Below are positions 11,389 to 20,410 of a stretch of 64,000 nucleotides of DNA, piece after piece; position 1 is the first letter of the stretch, and each line of letters starts with the position of its first letter. The translations under genes and the position numbers were made by a program. The DNA comes from Cypionkella sp049896245 (GTDB lineage: Bacteria > Pseudomonadota > Alphaproteobacteria > Rhodobacterales > Rhodobacteraceae), in the NCBI RefSeq assembly GCF_049896245.1, contig NZ_JAFCTX010000008.1:1-64000 (forward strand). The letters run 5' to 3'. A model generated the notes under the pieces. That model was not told the origin of the DNA. It saw only the letters and a program-made list of their open reading frames with translations, and did not search any database.

Positions 11389-12282
11389 TTGGCCTCGGAT
11401 AACCTGCGCGGCATCCTGTTGATGGTGGTGTCGATGGCCCTGTTTGGGCTGGAAGACATGTTCCTGAAATGGGCGGCAGCGAGCCTTCCGGTGGGTGAGA
11501 TCGTATTTGTCTCGGGCGTGTTTGGCGTCGTGGTGTTCGTGCTGATGGCATGGCAGCAGCGGCAAAAGGTGTTTACAAAGCAGGCGCTCAACCCTTGGGT
11601 TCTGGCGCGCGGGCTTGGCGAAATGGTCGGCACTTTTGCCTATATCACAGCACTTGCCACTGTGCCGTTGTCGACGGTTTCCGCCGTGTTGCAGGCGATG
11701 CCCTTGGCGGTGACGATGGCTGCGGCTTTGTTCATGCAAGAACAGGTTGGCTGGCGGCGCTGGTCGGCGATTGCGGTGGGCTTTGCCGGCGTTCTGCTGG
11801 TGATCCGCCCCGGTTTGGATGGCTTTCGGCCCGAAGCGTTGTGGGTGCTGATCACCGTGGCGGGGCTCACCCTGCGTGACTTGGCCGCCCGCAAGATTCC
11901 TTCGGAAAGCTCGACCGCGCAGGTTTCGGCTTGGGGACTAATTGCGGTGACGCTGCTCGGCGCTTTGATGATGGCGGGATCAGGTGAAGTTGCTGTGCCA
12001 ACGCTTTGGGAAACCTATGCTTTGATCGGGGCGTTGGTGTTCGGCACCGGCGGCTATTGGGCGATCATTGGGGCTACCCGCACGGGTGAAGTTTCGGTGG
12101 TGGCACCCTTCCGCTATGTGCGCTTGGTGTTTGCCGTGCTGATCGGCGCGTTTGTGTTCCATGAATGGCCCGATGTCATAACCCTGTGCGGATCTGGGCT
12201 TATCGTCGCCTCGGGGCTTTATTCGTTTGCGCGTGAACGCCGCCGCAAACACGCGCTTTCCTTGAACGCACCCTTGGGCTAA
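11389..12282 (+). CDS. DMT-superfamily (EamA) transporter
   Basis: 297 aa. The best start is a TTG at 11389, preceded by AGAAGGGA about 7-8 nt upstream; the first in-frame ATG is within the first membrane helix. It is hydrophobic throughout and has two EamA repeats (TALATVPLSTVSAVLQAMPL, FRYVRLVFAVLIGAFVFHEW). It follows the fur/mur gene after 3 bp, so metal-linked control is possible, but the substrate is unknown. Confidence 0.8.
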   Translation: MASDNLRGILLMVVSMALFGLEDMFLKWAAASLPVGEIVFVSGVFGVVVFVLMAWQQRQKVFTKQALNPWVLARGLGEMVGTFAYITALATVPLSTVSAVLQAMPLAVTMAAALFMQEQVGWRRWSAIAVGFAGVLLVIRPGLDGFRPEALWVLITVAGLTLRDLAARKIPSESSTAQVSAWGLIAVTLLGALMMAGSGEVAVPTLWETYALIGALVFGTGGYWAIIGATRTGEVSVVAPFRYVRLVFAVLIGAFVFHEWPDVITLCGSGLIVASGLYSFARERRRKHALSLNAPLG

Positions 12283-12325
12283 GACGCCCCAGAGAGCACC
12301 ATTTCCGCCCATTTGGAGGCCTGAC

Positions 12326-13603
12326 ATGAGCACGATCATTGATATCCACGCCCGCGAGATTCTCGACAGCCGCGGCAATCCCACCATTGAAGTTGATGTG
12401 CTGCTGGAAAGCGGCGCCCAGGGCCGTGCTGCGGTGCCCTCGGGTGCCTCGACGGGCGCGCATGAGGCGAATGAGCGCCGCGACGGCGACAAGTCGCGCT
12501 ATATGGGCAAGGGCGTGTTGGAGGCTGTGGCCGCCGTCAACGGCGAGTTGGCCGAAGAAATCGTAGGGTTTGATGCAACCGAACAGGTTGGCATTGACCG
12601 CACGATGATCGAGTTGGACGGCACGCCGAACAAATCGCGTCTGGGTGCCAATGCGATTTTGGGCGTGTCTTTGGCGGTGGCGAAGGCCGCGGCGGAGTTC
12701 ACCGGGCAGCCGCTGTTCCGCTATGTTGGCGGCACCTCGGCGCGGATGTTGCCGGTGCCGATGATGAACATCATCAACGGCGGCGAACATGCGGACAACC
12801 CGATTGATATTCAAGAATTCATGATCATGCCGGTGGGCGCGGAAAACATCCGCGAAGCCATTCGGATGGGTTCTGAAGTGTTCCACACCCTGAAAAAGGA
12901 GCTGTCGGCGGCGGGGCATAACACCAATGTCGGCGATGAGGGCGGCTTTGCGCCGAACCTGAACTCTGCTCGCGATGCGTTGGATTTCATTCTGAAATCC
13001 ATCGAGAAGGCTGGTTATCGCCCCGGTGAGGATATGTTCCTTGCCTTGGATTGCGCCGCGACCGAATACTTCAAGGGCGGGCGTTATGAGATGAAAGGTG
13101 GGGGGAAATCCCTGTCCATCGAGGAAAACGTTGATTTCTTGGCTGGTCTGGCGGCGGATTACCCGATCATCTCGATCGAAGACGGTTGTTCCGAGGATGA
13201 CTGGGCGGGCTGGAAGCTGCTGACTGACAAGCTGGGCGATACAATCCAACTGGTGGGCGACGATCTGTTTGTGACCAACCCGCGCCGTCTGGCGGAAGGC
13301 ATCAAGGCGGGTTGCGCCAATTCGATGCTGGTGAAAGTCAACCAGATCGGCACCTTGACCGAGACTTTGCAGGCCGTCGATATGGCGCATCGCGCGCGCT
13401 ATACCAATGTGATGTCGCACCGTTCGGGCGAAACCGAAGACAGCACCATCGCTGATCTGGCGGTGGCTACCAACTGCGGCCAGATCAAGACCGGGTCGCT
13501 GTCGCGCTCGGATCGGTTGGCGAAATACAACCAGTTGATCCGCATTGAGGAAATGCTGGGTGAGACGGCGGAATATGCGGGCCGCTCGATCCTGCGCGGC
13601 TAA
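12326..13603 (+). CDS. eno: Enolase
   Basis: 425 aa, full length. It converts 2-phosphoglycerate to phosphoenolpyruvate in glycolysis. The start MSTIIDIHAREILDSRGNPT, GASTGAHEANERRDGD, the metal-binding SIEDGCSEDDW, the Lys loop MLVKVNQIGT and the signature MSHRSGETEDS are all present. A GGAGG ribosome site precedes the ATG. The gene is followed by an intrinsic terminator. Pgk and aldolase are encoded within 11 kb, but not in one operon with it. Confidence 0.98.
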   Translation: MSTIIDIHAREILDSRGNPTIEVDVLLESGAQGRAAVPSGASTGAHEANERRDGDKSRYMGKGVLEAVAAVNGELAEEIVGFDATEQVGIDRTMIELDGTPNKSRLGANAILGVSLAVAKAAAEFTGQPLFRYVGGTSARMLPVPMMNIINGGEHADNPIDIQEFMIMPVGAENIREAIRMGSEVFHTLKKELSAAGHNTNVGDEGGFAPNLNSARDALDFILKSIEKAGYRPGEDMFLALDCAATEYFKGGRYEMKGGGKSLSIEENVDFLAGLAADYPIISIEDGCSEDDWAGWKLLTDKLGDTIQLVGDDLFVTNPRRLAEGIKAGCANSMLVKVNQIGTLTETLQAVDMAHRARYTNVMSHRSGETEDSTIADLAVATNCGQIKTGSLSRSDRLAKYNQLIRIEEMLGETAEYAGRSILRG

Positions 13604-13627
13604 GCTTTAACGTTACGCGAAAATCAC

Positions 13628-13659
13628 ACCACGCGAGGCATCAGCTTTGCGTGGTTTTT
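13628..13659 (+). terminator. Intrinsic terminator of eno
   Basis: The stem ACCACGC (13628-13634) pairs with GCGTGGT (13649-13655), followed by a T-run to 13659. It lies 25 bp after the enolase stop. Confidence 0.85.
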
Positions 13660-13665
13660 GCATTG

Positions 13666-14736
13666 CTATGACAGCGGTTTCAACAGGCGGCTGGGGCGAA
13701 AATTGGCCAAGATTGGGTTGTCGCCCTGCCCTCGAATTTCCGCCGCCAAAGCCTCTCCCGCCAGCGCGGAAAGTGTCACGCCAGAGTGCATCACCGCCAT
13801 GCTGAGCCCCGTCTGCACCGCACCGATCAGCGGCAAACCGTCGCCGGGCACCGGACGCTGGCCAAGCACAAAACGGTCCAGTTCCACCGGTGCGCCGAAC
13901 AGCGCCCGCAGCCGGGCCAGCGTGGCTTCGGCCAGCGCGGCGGGATCGACAATCGCCTCGGAGGCATCCGCCTGATGGTTGGCGATGCCGGGGGCGAGCA
14001 AGGCACCGGTTTGGTCCTGCCGGATTTCCTGATCGGGGGTGACGAGGATATGGGTAACGCGCCAGCCGACGGGTTTGCTGTAAACCATGATACCGGGGCG
14101 CTTGAGCATCGGCAGATTGAACCCAAGCGGGGACAGCAGCGCAGGGGTGGCTACTCCGCTGGCCAGAACGGTATGGTCGGCGGTGAACGGGCCAATGGCG
14201 GTGCGCGCGCCTTTGATCTGACCTGCGGCCTCGATCAACGATTTCGCGGCGATGCCACTCAGAACCTTTGCCCCCGAGGCTGCCAGCAAGGCGCGGGTCA
14301 GGGCGGCGGGATCAACCGCGCCCTCGGCTGAGAAGTGCAGCGCTTGGGCAGGAGGACTGGCCAGATGCGGCTCTAATTTGGCGATATCGGAGCGGATGAG
14401 CGGCGTTGTCGGATAGCCGAGGGCAGTAAGCTCTGCGGCCTTTTGCTCAAAGCCTGCACCTTCGGCTTCAAACCACAAAGCACCTTGCCAGTTTGGCGCG
14501 TGGTCCGGCAGCAGAGCGGCAAGGCGGTGGTGGGCGTTGATTGCTTCAACCCGCAAGCGATGATGCGCGGGGGATTCGTAAAAACTGGCGTTGATCCAGC
14601 CGAAGCTGCGGCCCGAGGCAGCGCTGGCGGGGGTTGCGGCTTCTAGCACTGTGACCGTGGCCCCTTGGCGCGCGAGGTTAAACGCAAGGCTGGCACCAAT
14701 GATGCCTGCGCGAATGATGAGAACGGATTGCGGCAT
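13666..14736 (-). CDS. DAO-family FAD-dependent oxidoreductase (D-amino-acid dehydrogenase/glycine oxidase-like)
   Basis: 356 aa from the ATG at 14734-14736, supported by an AGAGGGGG ribosome site; the frame extends to 14835. The N-terminal nucleotide-binding motif reads IIRAGIIGAS, so the first Gly of the usual GxGxxG is Arg. The C-terminal part (GQRPVPGDGLPLIGAVQTGL, MHSGVTLSALAGEALAAEI) is typical of DAO proteins that oxidise amines or amino acids. The Gly to Arg change could weaken FAD binding or be a sequence error. It is divergent from the desaturase gene. Confidence 0.8.
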   Translation of the reverse strand: MPQSVLIIRAGIIGASLAFNLARQGATVTVLEAATPASAASGRSFGWINASFYESPAHHRLRVEAINAHHRLAALLPDHAPNWQGALWFEAEGAGFEQKAAELTALGYPTTPLIRSDIAKLEPHLASPPAQALHFSAEGAVDPAALTRALLAASGAKVLSGIAAKSLIEAAGQIKGARTAIGPFTADHTVLASGVATPALLSPLGFNLPMLKRPGIMVYSKPVGWRVTHILVTPDQEIRQDQTGALLAPGIANHQADASEAIVDPAALAEATLARLRALFGAPVELDRFVLGQRPVPGDGLPLIGAVQTGLSMAVMHSGVTLSALAGEALAAEIRGQGDNPILANFRPSRLLKPLS

Positions 14737-14826
14737 TTTGCCCCCTCTTAGGCCAAGCGTGGCATGGCAAGCGGGCAATGGAAAGAGGGCCTTGTGCGCC
14801 GAAATGCCCTGCGGCAGAGTGCAGCG

Positions 14827-15711
14827 ATGGATCACAAAACCTTCGTGTCAAACCTTGCGCCGGATCTGCGGGCGCGGCTGATTGCGCGGTCGGATCGGGC
14901 GGGGTTTTGGCATTTGGTGGGGCATCTGGGGGCGATTGTTGCGGTGGCTGCGCTGATTGCAATCCGCGTGCCAGGGTGGTGGGTTTTGCTGCCGGTGCAG
15001 GGTGTGCTGCTGGTATTTCTGTTCACGCTGGAGCATGAGGCGACGCATAAGACGCCGTTTGCGTCTGAGCGGCTGAATGAGGCTGTGGGGCATCTGTGTG
15101 GGTTTCTATTGCTGTTGCCGTTTCATTGGTTTCGCTACTTTCATCTGGCGCATCACCGTTGGACCAATCTGGCGGGCAAAGACCCTGAACTGGCTTCGGA
15201 AAAACCAAGCGGGTTCAGGGCTTGGGCGTGGCATGTCTCGGGTGTGCCCTATTGGATTTCTGAAGCGCGGCTACTGTTTGATCTGGCGAGGGGGCGTGTG
15301 GTGGGCGAGTATCTGCCCGCCAGCGCCCTGCCCCGGATTATTACCGAGGCGCGTTGGATGCTGTTGGGCTATGCGCTGGTTTTGGCCAGTTTACTGGCGA
15401 GCCCGCTGCTGTTCTGGGTCTGGCTGCTGCCCGTGCTTCTGGGTCAGCCCGCGCTGCGGCTGTATCTGCTGGCCGAGCATGGCGATTGCCCGCAGGTGGT
15501 GAATATGTTTGAGAACACCCGCACCACCTATACCACCGCGCTGATACGGTTTTTGGCGTGGAACATGCCGTATCATGTCGAGCATCACGTTTATCCGGCA
15601 GTGCCGTTTCATCAGCTGCCTGCATTGCACCAGTTGATGAAGGCTGAATTGCGCCAGACGGCGGAGGGCTATGCGGCCTTTACCATGGGCTACCTCGCGC
15701 GCCGAATGTAA
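14827..15711 (+). CDS. Membrane fatty acid desaturase
   Basis: 294 aa from the ATG at 14827; an upstream ATG at 14764 would add 21 residues with no clear similarity, so the start is uncertain. The three histidine boxes of di-iron desaturases are present: HEATH (70-74), HLAHH (106-110) and HVEHH (250-254). Hydrophobic segments lie between them. These enzymes introduce double bonds into acyl chains (or related lipids) in the membrane. The exact substrate is not determinable. It is divergent from the DAO-type gene, with little spacing. Confidence 0.8.
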   Translation: MDHKTFVSNLAPDLRARLIARSDRAGFWHLVGHLGAIVAVAALIAIRVPGWWVLLPVQGVLLVFLFTLEHEATHKTPFASERLNEAVGHLCGFLLLLPFHWFRYFHLAHHRWTNLAGKDPELASEKPSGFRAWAWHVSGVPYWISEARLLFDLARGRVVGEYLPASALPRIITEARWMLLGYALVLASLLASPLLFWVWLLPVLLGQPALRLYLLAEHGDCPQVVNMFENTRTTYTTALIRFLAWNMPYHVEHHVYPAVPFHQLPALHQLMKAELRQTAEGYAAFTMGYLARRM

Positions 15712-15762
15712 GGGTTACAAGTTAGCCGTGGCGTGGGGCTTGGCGCGGGGATAGCTAAGGGC

Positions 15763-16668
15763 ATGGAAAATTTACCCCCAAAGAATGAAGACTCGCTGCG
15801 CGGCTTTGGTTTCGCGCTGACCGCCTATTTGCTATGGGGGTTTTTGCCGATCTTCATGAAGGCGGTGGGGCATATCTCGCCCGCCGAAGTGATTGCGCAT
15901 CGGGTGATCTGGTCTATTCCGATTGCGGGCGCAGTGCTGTGGGCGACCGGGCGCACGGCTGATTTGTGGGTGGCATTGCGCAATCCACGGATGCTGCTGA
16001 TGGGGTTTGCCACGGCGGCGCTGATCTCGGTGAACTGGGGGATTTATGTCTGGTCGATTGGGGCTGGCCATGCGCTGGATGCGGCTTTGGGCTATTACAT
16101 CAACCCGCTGTTTTCGGTGTTTCTGGGGGCGGTGCTGCTGGGCGAGCGGTTAAGCCGCGCGCAGAAAGGCGCGATAGCCCTGGCGGCTTTGGCGGTGCTG
16201 GTGCTGACCATTGAGGCGGGCAAGCTGCCGCTGGTGGCTTTGGGTCTGACGGTGACTTGGGGGATTTATGCGTATCTGAAGAAATCGCTGCCGATTGGCC
16301 CGAACCAAGGGTTTTTCCTAGAGGTGCTGATCCTGCTGCCATTTGCGCTGGCCTATGTGATCTGGGCGCAAGCGACAGGGCGCAGTCATTTCATGGCGGG
16401 GGTGACTTCGGATACTGTGCTGCTGCTGTCTTGTGGCTTAGTCACAGCAGTGCCGCTGATGGTCTATGCCAATGGCGCGAAATTGCTGCGGCTGTCGACG
16501 ATTGGCATCATGCAGTATATCGCGCCGACGATGATTTTCCTGACGGCGGTGTTCGTGTTTGGCGAGCCGTTCGGGCGCGGCAAGATGATTGCGTTTCCGA
16601 TGATTTGGGTGGCGCTGGTGATTTACACGGTGTCGATGGTGCGTCAAGCGCGGGCGGCGGGGAAGTAG
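15763..16668 (+). CDS. rarD: RarD-type EamA transporter
   Basis: 301 aa from the ATG at 15763 (MENLPPKNEDSLRGFGFALT). The pattern YLLWGFLPIFMKAVGHISPAEVIAHRVIWSIP is typical of RarD, and the second half has LSTIGIMQYIAPTMIFLTAV. About ten membrane segments are expected. RarD proteins were named for a chloramphenicol-sensitive phenotype; the substrate is not firmly known. It follows the desaturase gene by 51 bp on the same strand, so a shared transcript is possible. Confidence 0.85.
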   Translation: MENLPPKNEDSLRGFGFALTAYLLWGFLPIFMKAVGHISPAEVIAHRVIWSIPIAGAVLWATGRTADLWVALRNPRMLLMGFATAALISVNWGIYVWSIGAGHALDAALGYYINPLFSVFLGAVLLGERLSRAQKGAIALAALAVLVLTIEAGKLPLVALGLTVTWGIYAYLKKSLPIGPNQGFFLEVLILLPFALAYVIWAQATGRSHFMAGVTSDTVLLLSCGLVTAVPLMVYANGAKLLRLSTIGIMQYIAPTMIFLTAVFVFGEPFGRGKMIAFPMIWVALVIYTVSMVRQARAAGK

Positions 16669-16745
16669 CGGTGGGTGCGTCGTGTCTTCCCCGCTGGGAA
16701 TGACTTGTGGTTAACACGAAATTCACCACAATTTGTAGATGGGTT

Positions 16746-17840
16746 TTACGGGCGGCTGATTTGGCCACCGCCGACGGCTGCGGCAACGCCCGTGGTGCCG
16801 GGGGCAGATGTGGGCAAGCCGTAGGCGACGCGGGCGGCGAGATAGGCGAAGGCTTGGGCTTCTAACATGTCGCCGTTTAGGCCAGCGCTTTCAATGGGTT
16901 CTACGGTGCAGTTCATGCGTTGACTGATCTGCGCCATCATAGTGGCATTGTGGCGGCCGCCACCTGCGACGAGAAGGCGGGTGATGGGCTGGGGAAAATG
17001 CTCGGCGGCTTTGACGACGCAAGCTGCTGCGATGGCGGTGAGGGTTGCGGCGGCATCGGCGTTGCAGAGTTTGTGGGTTTTCTTGAAGAACGGCTGAAAG
17101 TCGTTGCGGTCGAGCGACTTCGGCGGGATTTTGTGGAAATAGGCTTGCGCGAGGAAGGCTTGTACCAGCTTTTCATCGACCTTTCCCGTTGCGGCCAAAG
17201 CGCCGTTTTCGTCGTGGGTTTGGCCTAGGCGGATTTGCATCAGATCATTGATTGGGGCGTTGGCGGGGCCAGTGTCAAAAGCCAACAGCGTTCCAGGGGA
17301 ATCGGGGCTGGGCTGGCTAGGGTCGATCCAGGTGATGTTGCCGACCCCGCCGAGATTGAGGATGGCGAGGGGCTTGGTGGCCTTGATCCAACGCGCGCAG
17401 GCGAAGTGGAAGAATGGCGCCAAAGGCGCGCCCTGCCCGCCCATCTGCACATCATTTGAGCGGAAATCCCAGACCACCGGCAAGTTTAGCGCCTTTGCCA
17501 GAAGTTGACCGTTGCCTGCTTGGTGGGTGCGGCGATGCGCCGGATCATGCGCAAGGGTTTGGCCGTGAAAGCCGATCATCTCGGCACCCGAGAAGCGCGC
17601 CAGAATCTCGGCATGGGCGGTTTCAACCACTTCGGCGGCGCTCGCTGCGTCTGGATCGCCGGGCCATTGGCCGAAGGCTTTGCGGATGGTTTGCTGCTCG
17701 GCGGCGGTGTAGGGACGGTAAGCATCGGGGCCAAACTCGAAGATCTCATGCCCATCGGTGCGCAGCATGGCGGCATCGACGCCGTCAAGCGAGGTGCCCG
17801 ACATTGTGCCCAAAACCCAAGTAGCCCCCTGTTTCGCCAT
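16746..17840 (-). CDS. anmK: Anhydro-N-acetylmuramic acid kinase
   Basis: 364 aa, usual length. It opens and phosphorylates 1,6-anhydro-MurNAc in the recycling of cell-wall fragments. The signature TMSGTSLDGVDAAML is near the N-terminus, and AFDTGPANAPINDL and LLVAGGGRHNATMM follow, as in AnmK. The gene is divergent from tyrS, with 57 bp between the starts. Confidence 0.95.
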   Translation of the reverse strand: MAKQGATWVLGTMSGTSLDGVDAAMLRTDGHEIFEFGPDAYRPYTAAEQQTIRKAFGQWPGDPDAASAAEVVETAHAEILARFSGAEMIGFHGQTLAHDPAHRRTHQAGNGQLLAKALNLPVVWDFRSNDVQMGGQGAPLAPFFHFACARWIKATKPLAILNLGGVGNITWIDPSQPSPDSPGTLLAFDTGPANAPINDLMQIRLGQTHDENGALAATGKVDEKLVQAFLAQAYFHKIPPKSLDRNDFQPFFKKTHKLCNADAAATLTAIAAACVVKAAEHFPQPITRLLVAGGGRHNATMMAQISQRMNCTVEPIESAGLNGDMLEAQAFAYLAARVAYGLPTSAPGTTGVAAAVGGGQISRP

Positions 17841-17897
17841 CTTCCCCTCGGCCCCCTCGCCCGCTATACCCGCCCTACCTTAAAGCATGAGTGTGCC

Positions 17898-19148
17898 ATG
17901 ACCTACCATCCGAAATCTGATTTCATGCGCGTGATGATGACCCGCGGCTTTCTCGCCGATTGCACGGATTATCAGGCGCTTGACGAGGCTTTGGCCAAGG
18001 GCGTGGTGCCGGGCTATATCGGCTTTGATGCGACGGCGAAATCGTTGCATGTCGGCAGTCTGATCCAGATCATGATGCTGCGCTGGTTGCAGAAATGTGG
18101 CGGCAAGCCGATTGTGCTGATGGGCGGCGGGACGACCAAGGTGGGCGATCCGTCGTTCCGTGCCGATGAGCGGCCTTTGCTGACCAACGCGCAGATTGAT
18201 GACAATATTGCCGGGATCAAGCGGGCGTTTTCGCCCTATGTGACGTTTGGTGATGGCGCGACCGATGCGGTGATGGTGAACAATGCCGAATGGCTGGACG
18301 ATCTGAACTACCTTGGTTTCCTGCGCGACATTGGCAAGCATTTCTCGGTCAACCGGATGCTGTCGTTTGAGTCTGTCAAGTCGCGACTGGATCGCGAGCA
18401 GAGTTTGAGCTTCCTAGAGTTCAACTATATGATTTTGCAGGCTTATGACTTTCTGGAATTGAACCGCCGTTATGGCTGTCTGGTGCAGATGGGCGGCTCG
18501 GATCAATGGGGTAATATCGTTAACGGCGTTGATCTGACGCGCCGGGTGATCGACCATGAGGTCTATGGTTTGACCTCGCCGCTGCTGACCACTTCGGACG
18601 GCAAGAAGATGGGGAAATCGCAATCCGGCGCGGTTTGGCTGAATGCGGATATGTATTCGCCCTACGAGTTCTGGCAGTTCTGGCGCAATACTACGGATGC
18701 CGATGTGGGCAAATTCCTGAAGCTGTATACCGAATTGCCGCTGGAGGAATGTGACCGTTTGGGCGCATTGGCAGGCTCGGCCATCAATGATGCTAAGATC
18801 GTTTTGGCCAATGCGGTGACGACGTTGCTGCACGGGGCGGAGGCTGCTGCTGCGGCAGAGGCAACGGCACGCGAGGTGTTTGAAAAGGGCGGCGTGGGCG
18901 ATGATTTGCCAACGTTGCGGGTGATGGCTGCGGAATTGGCCGAGGGTTTGGGCGTTGTGCAGCTGTTCGTGCGGGCGGGGTTGGCGGCTACGGGCAAGGA
19001 TGCCAAGCGGCTGATCCAAGAGGGTGGTGCGCGGATGAATGACGAACTGGTCACCGATGCAGGTTTGCGCGTGGGGGCTGGGATGCTGGCCGAGCCGTTG
19101 AAGCTGACCGCAGGCAAGAAGCGGCATGCTTTGGTGGTTTTGGACTAA
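17898..19148 (+). CDS. tyrS: Tyrosyl-tRNA synthetase
   Basis: 416 aa. The true start is the ATG at 17898 (MTYHPKSDFMRVMMTRGF); the frame is open far upstream only because it runs antisense to anmK. It charges tRNA-Tyr. The class I motifs are HVGSL (HIGH-like) and KKMGKS (KMSKS-like), with GGSDQWGN for tyrosine recognition and a C-terminal S4-type RNA-binding part (LIQEGGARMNDELVTDAGLR). A bidirectional hairpin terminator follows. Confidence 0.97.
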   Translation: MTYHPKSDFMRVMMTRGFLADCTDYQALDEALAKGVVPGYIGFDATAKSLHVGSLIQIMMLRWLQKCGGKPIVLMGGGTTKVGDPSFRADERPLLTNAQIDDNIAGIKRAFSPYVTFGDGATDAVMVNNAEWLDDLNYLGFLRDIGKHFSVNRMLSFESVKSRLDREQSLSFLEFNYMILQAYDFLELNRRYGCLVQMGGSDQWGNIVNGVDLTRRVIDHEVYGLTSPLLTTSDGKKMGKSQSGAVWLNADMYSPYEFWQFWRNTTDADVGKFLKLYTELPLEECDRLGALAGSAINDAKIVLANAVTTLLHGAEAAAAAEATAREVFEKGGVGDDLPTLRVMAAELAEGLGVVQLFVRAGLAATGKDAKRLIQEGGARMNDELVTDAGLRVGAGMLAEPLKLTAGKKRHALVVLD

Positions 19149-19172
19149 GACTTTGATGCAGAATGTGAAAAA

Positions 19173-19197
19173 GGCGGCCGTTCTGGCCCCCTTTTTT
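19173..19197 (+). terminator. Intrinsic terminator of tyrS
   Basis: GGCGGCC pairs with GGCCCCC across GTTCT, with an A-run before and six Ts after (19192-19197). It ends tyrS and may also act on the opposite strand for the convergent cyclophilin gene. Confidence 0.75.
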
Positions 19198-19236
19198 GTT
19201 TGTGAATGAACGTTCGTGCGATGTGAACGGATGTTC

Positions 19237-19788
19237 TTATTCCTGCACGGTCACTTTCGTCATCACATCAGGGGTCTCTGGCGGCTCACCGCGCTGGATG
19301 GCGTCAACCACATCCATGCCTTTGATCACCTTGCCAATAACCGTATATTGGCCGTTCAGAAAATCACCCGGTGCGAACATGATGAAGAACTGGCTGTTGG
19401 CGGAATCAGGATCGGCTGAACGTGCCATCCCGACGGTGCCACGCTCGAACGGAACAGCCGAGAATTCCGCTGGGATGTTCGGCATATCAGAGCCGCCCAT
19501 GCCCGCCTGCCCGGTATCGCCGCCGGATTTGCCGTATTGCACATCGCCGGTCTGCGCCATGAAACCGTCAATGACGCGGTGAAACACCACGCCATCGTAA
19601 GCGCCTTTTTGCGCCAAAGCGACTATCTGGGCGACGTGTTTCGGCGCGTCTTTGGTGTCGAGATCAATCACGATCTCACCCTTGGCGGCACCGGAAACCT
19701 CGATCACCAGGTTCGGGCCGGGGCCGTCGCCTTCGGCAAAGGCGGGTGCGGCGGTCAGCAGCAGGGCTGCGAGGATGTTACGCAACAT
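19237..19788 (-). CDS. Exported peptidyl-prolyl cis-trans isomerase (cyclophilin)
   Basis: 183 aa with a signal peptide (MLRNILAALLLTAAPAFAEG), so it probably acts in the periplasm. The cyclophilin core has VVFHRVIDGFMAQTGD and NSQFFIMF. It assists protein folding by isomerising Xaa-Pro bonds. Its start overlaps the end of the preceding cyclophilin gene by 11 bp, so the two are co-expressed as a cytoplasmic/periplasmic pair. Confidence 0.93.
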   Translation of the reverse strand: MLRNILAALLLTAAPAFAEGDGPGPNLVIEVSGAAKGEIVIDLDTKDAPKHVAQIVALAQKGAYDGVVFHRVIDGFMAQTGDVQYGKSGGDTGQAGMGGSDMPNIPAEFSAVPFERGTVGMARSADPDSANSQFFIMFAPGDFLNGQYTVIGKVIKGMDVVDAIQRGEPPETPDVMTKVTVQE

Positions 19789-20287
19789 CGGCAGCCACCC
19801 GCACGGTGATCATGCGATCGGGGTTTGCAGGCGGTTCGCCCTTGGTGATTTTATCGACATGTTCCATGCCTTTGATCACGCGACCGTAGACCGTGTATTG
19901 GCGGTTCAGGAAGTGGTTGTCAGAAAAGTTGATGAAAAACTGGCTGTTGGCCGAGTTCGGGCTGGACGAACGGGCAGCGCCGATGGTGCCACGGTCATGC
20001 GGGATGCCGGAAAACTCGGCTGGCAGATCGGGATGTTCCGAGCCGCCCGTGCCCGCGCGGCGCAGGTTGAAATCGCTTTCCATGTTGCCGTTGGCGACAT
20101 CGCCAGTCTGCGCCATGAAGCCGTCAATCACGCGGTGAAAGCAGACGTTGTCGTAAGCCTTTGCACGCGCAAGGGTTTTCATCCGCTCGACATGTTTCGG
20201 GGCGATGTCATTCAGCAGTTCAAGAACAACCTCGCCATCTTTCAGGGTGATGATGATGGTGTTTTCCGGGTCTTTGATCTCGGCCAT
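19778..20287 (-). CDS. ppiB: Cytoplasmic peptidyl-prolyl cis-trans isomerase (cyclophilin)
   Basis: 169 aa from the ATG at 20285-20287 (MAEIKDPENTIIITLKDG); upstream codons are not family-like. It carries NVCFHRVIDGFMAQTGDVAN and NSQFFINFSDN and has no signal peptide. It is followed with an 11-bp overlap by the exported paralogue. It is divergent from pgk. Confidence 0.93.
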   Translation of the reverse strand: MAEIKDPENTIIITLKDGEVVLELLNDIAPKHVERMKTLARAKAYDNVCFHRVIDGFMAQTGDVANGNMESDFNLRRAGTGGSEHPDLPAEFSGIPHDRGTIGAARSSSPNSANSQFFINFSDNHFLNRQYTVYGRVIKGMEHVDKITKGEPPANPDRMITVRVAADVA

Positions 20288-20410
20288 GGGGCGCATCCTT
20301 ATTTTGATCTGGGGCGGAAAGTAGCGGTGAAGCACACGAAGGGAAAGGGCTATAGGTTGACGAATGCGTCAGATCGGCGGAAACAGTTGCAAACAGTTAT
20401 GGAGGCATCA

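Noticed and set aside
17505..17897. N-terminal extension of TyrS
   Set aside because: The extension is antisense to anmK and has no synthetase features; the start at 17898 gives the usual protein.
19204..19215. GAATGAACGTTC, a partial match to the TetR operator
   Set aside because: Only 12 of 16 bases match, and it lies between the 3' ends of convergent genes, where repression would have no obvious target.
19652..20410. Long N-terminal extension of phosphoglycerate kinase
   Set aside because: It runs antisense to the two cyclophilins; the ribosome site and homology set the start at 20411.
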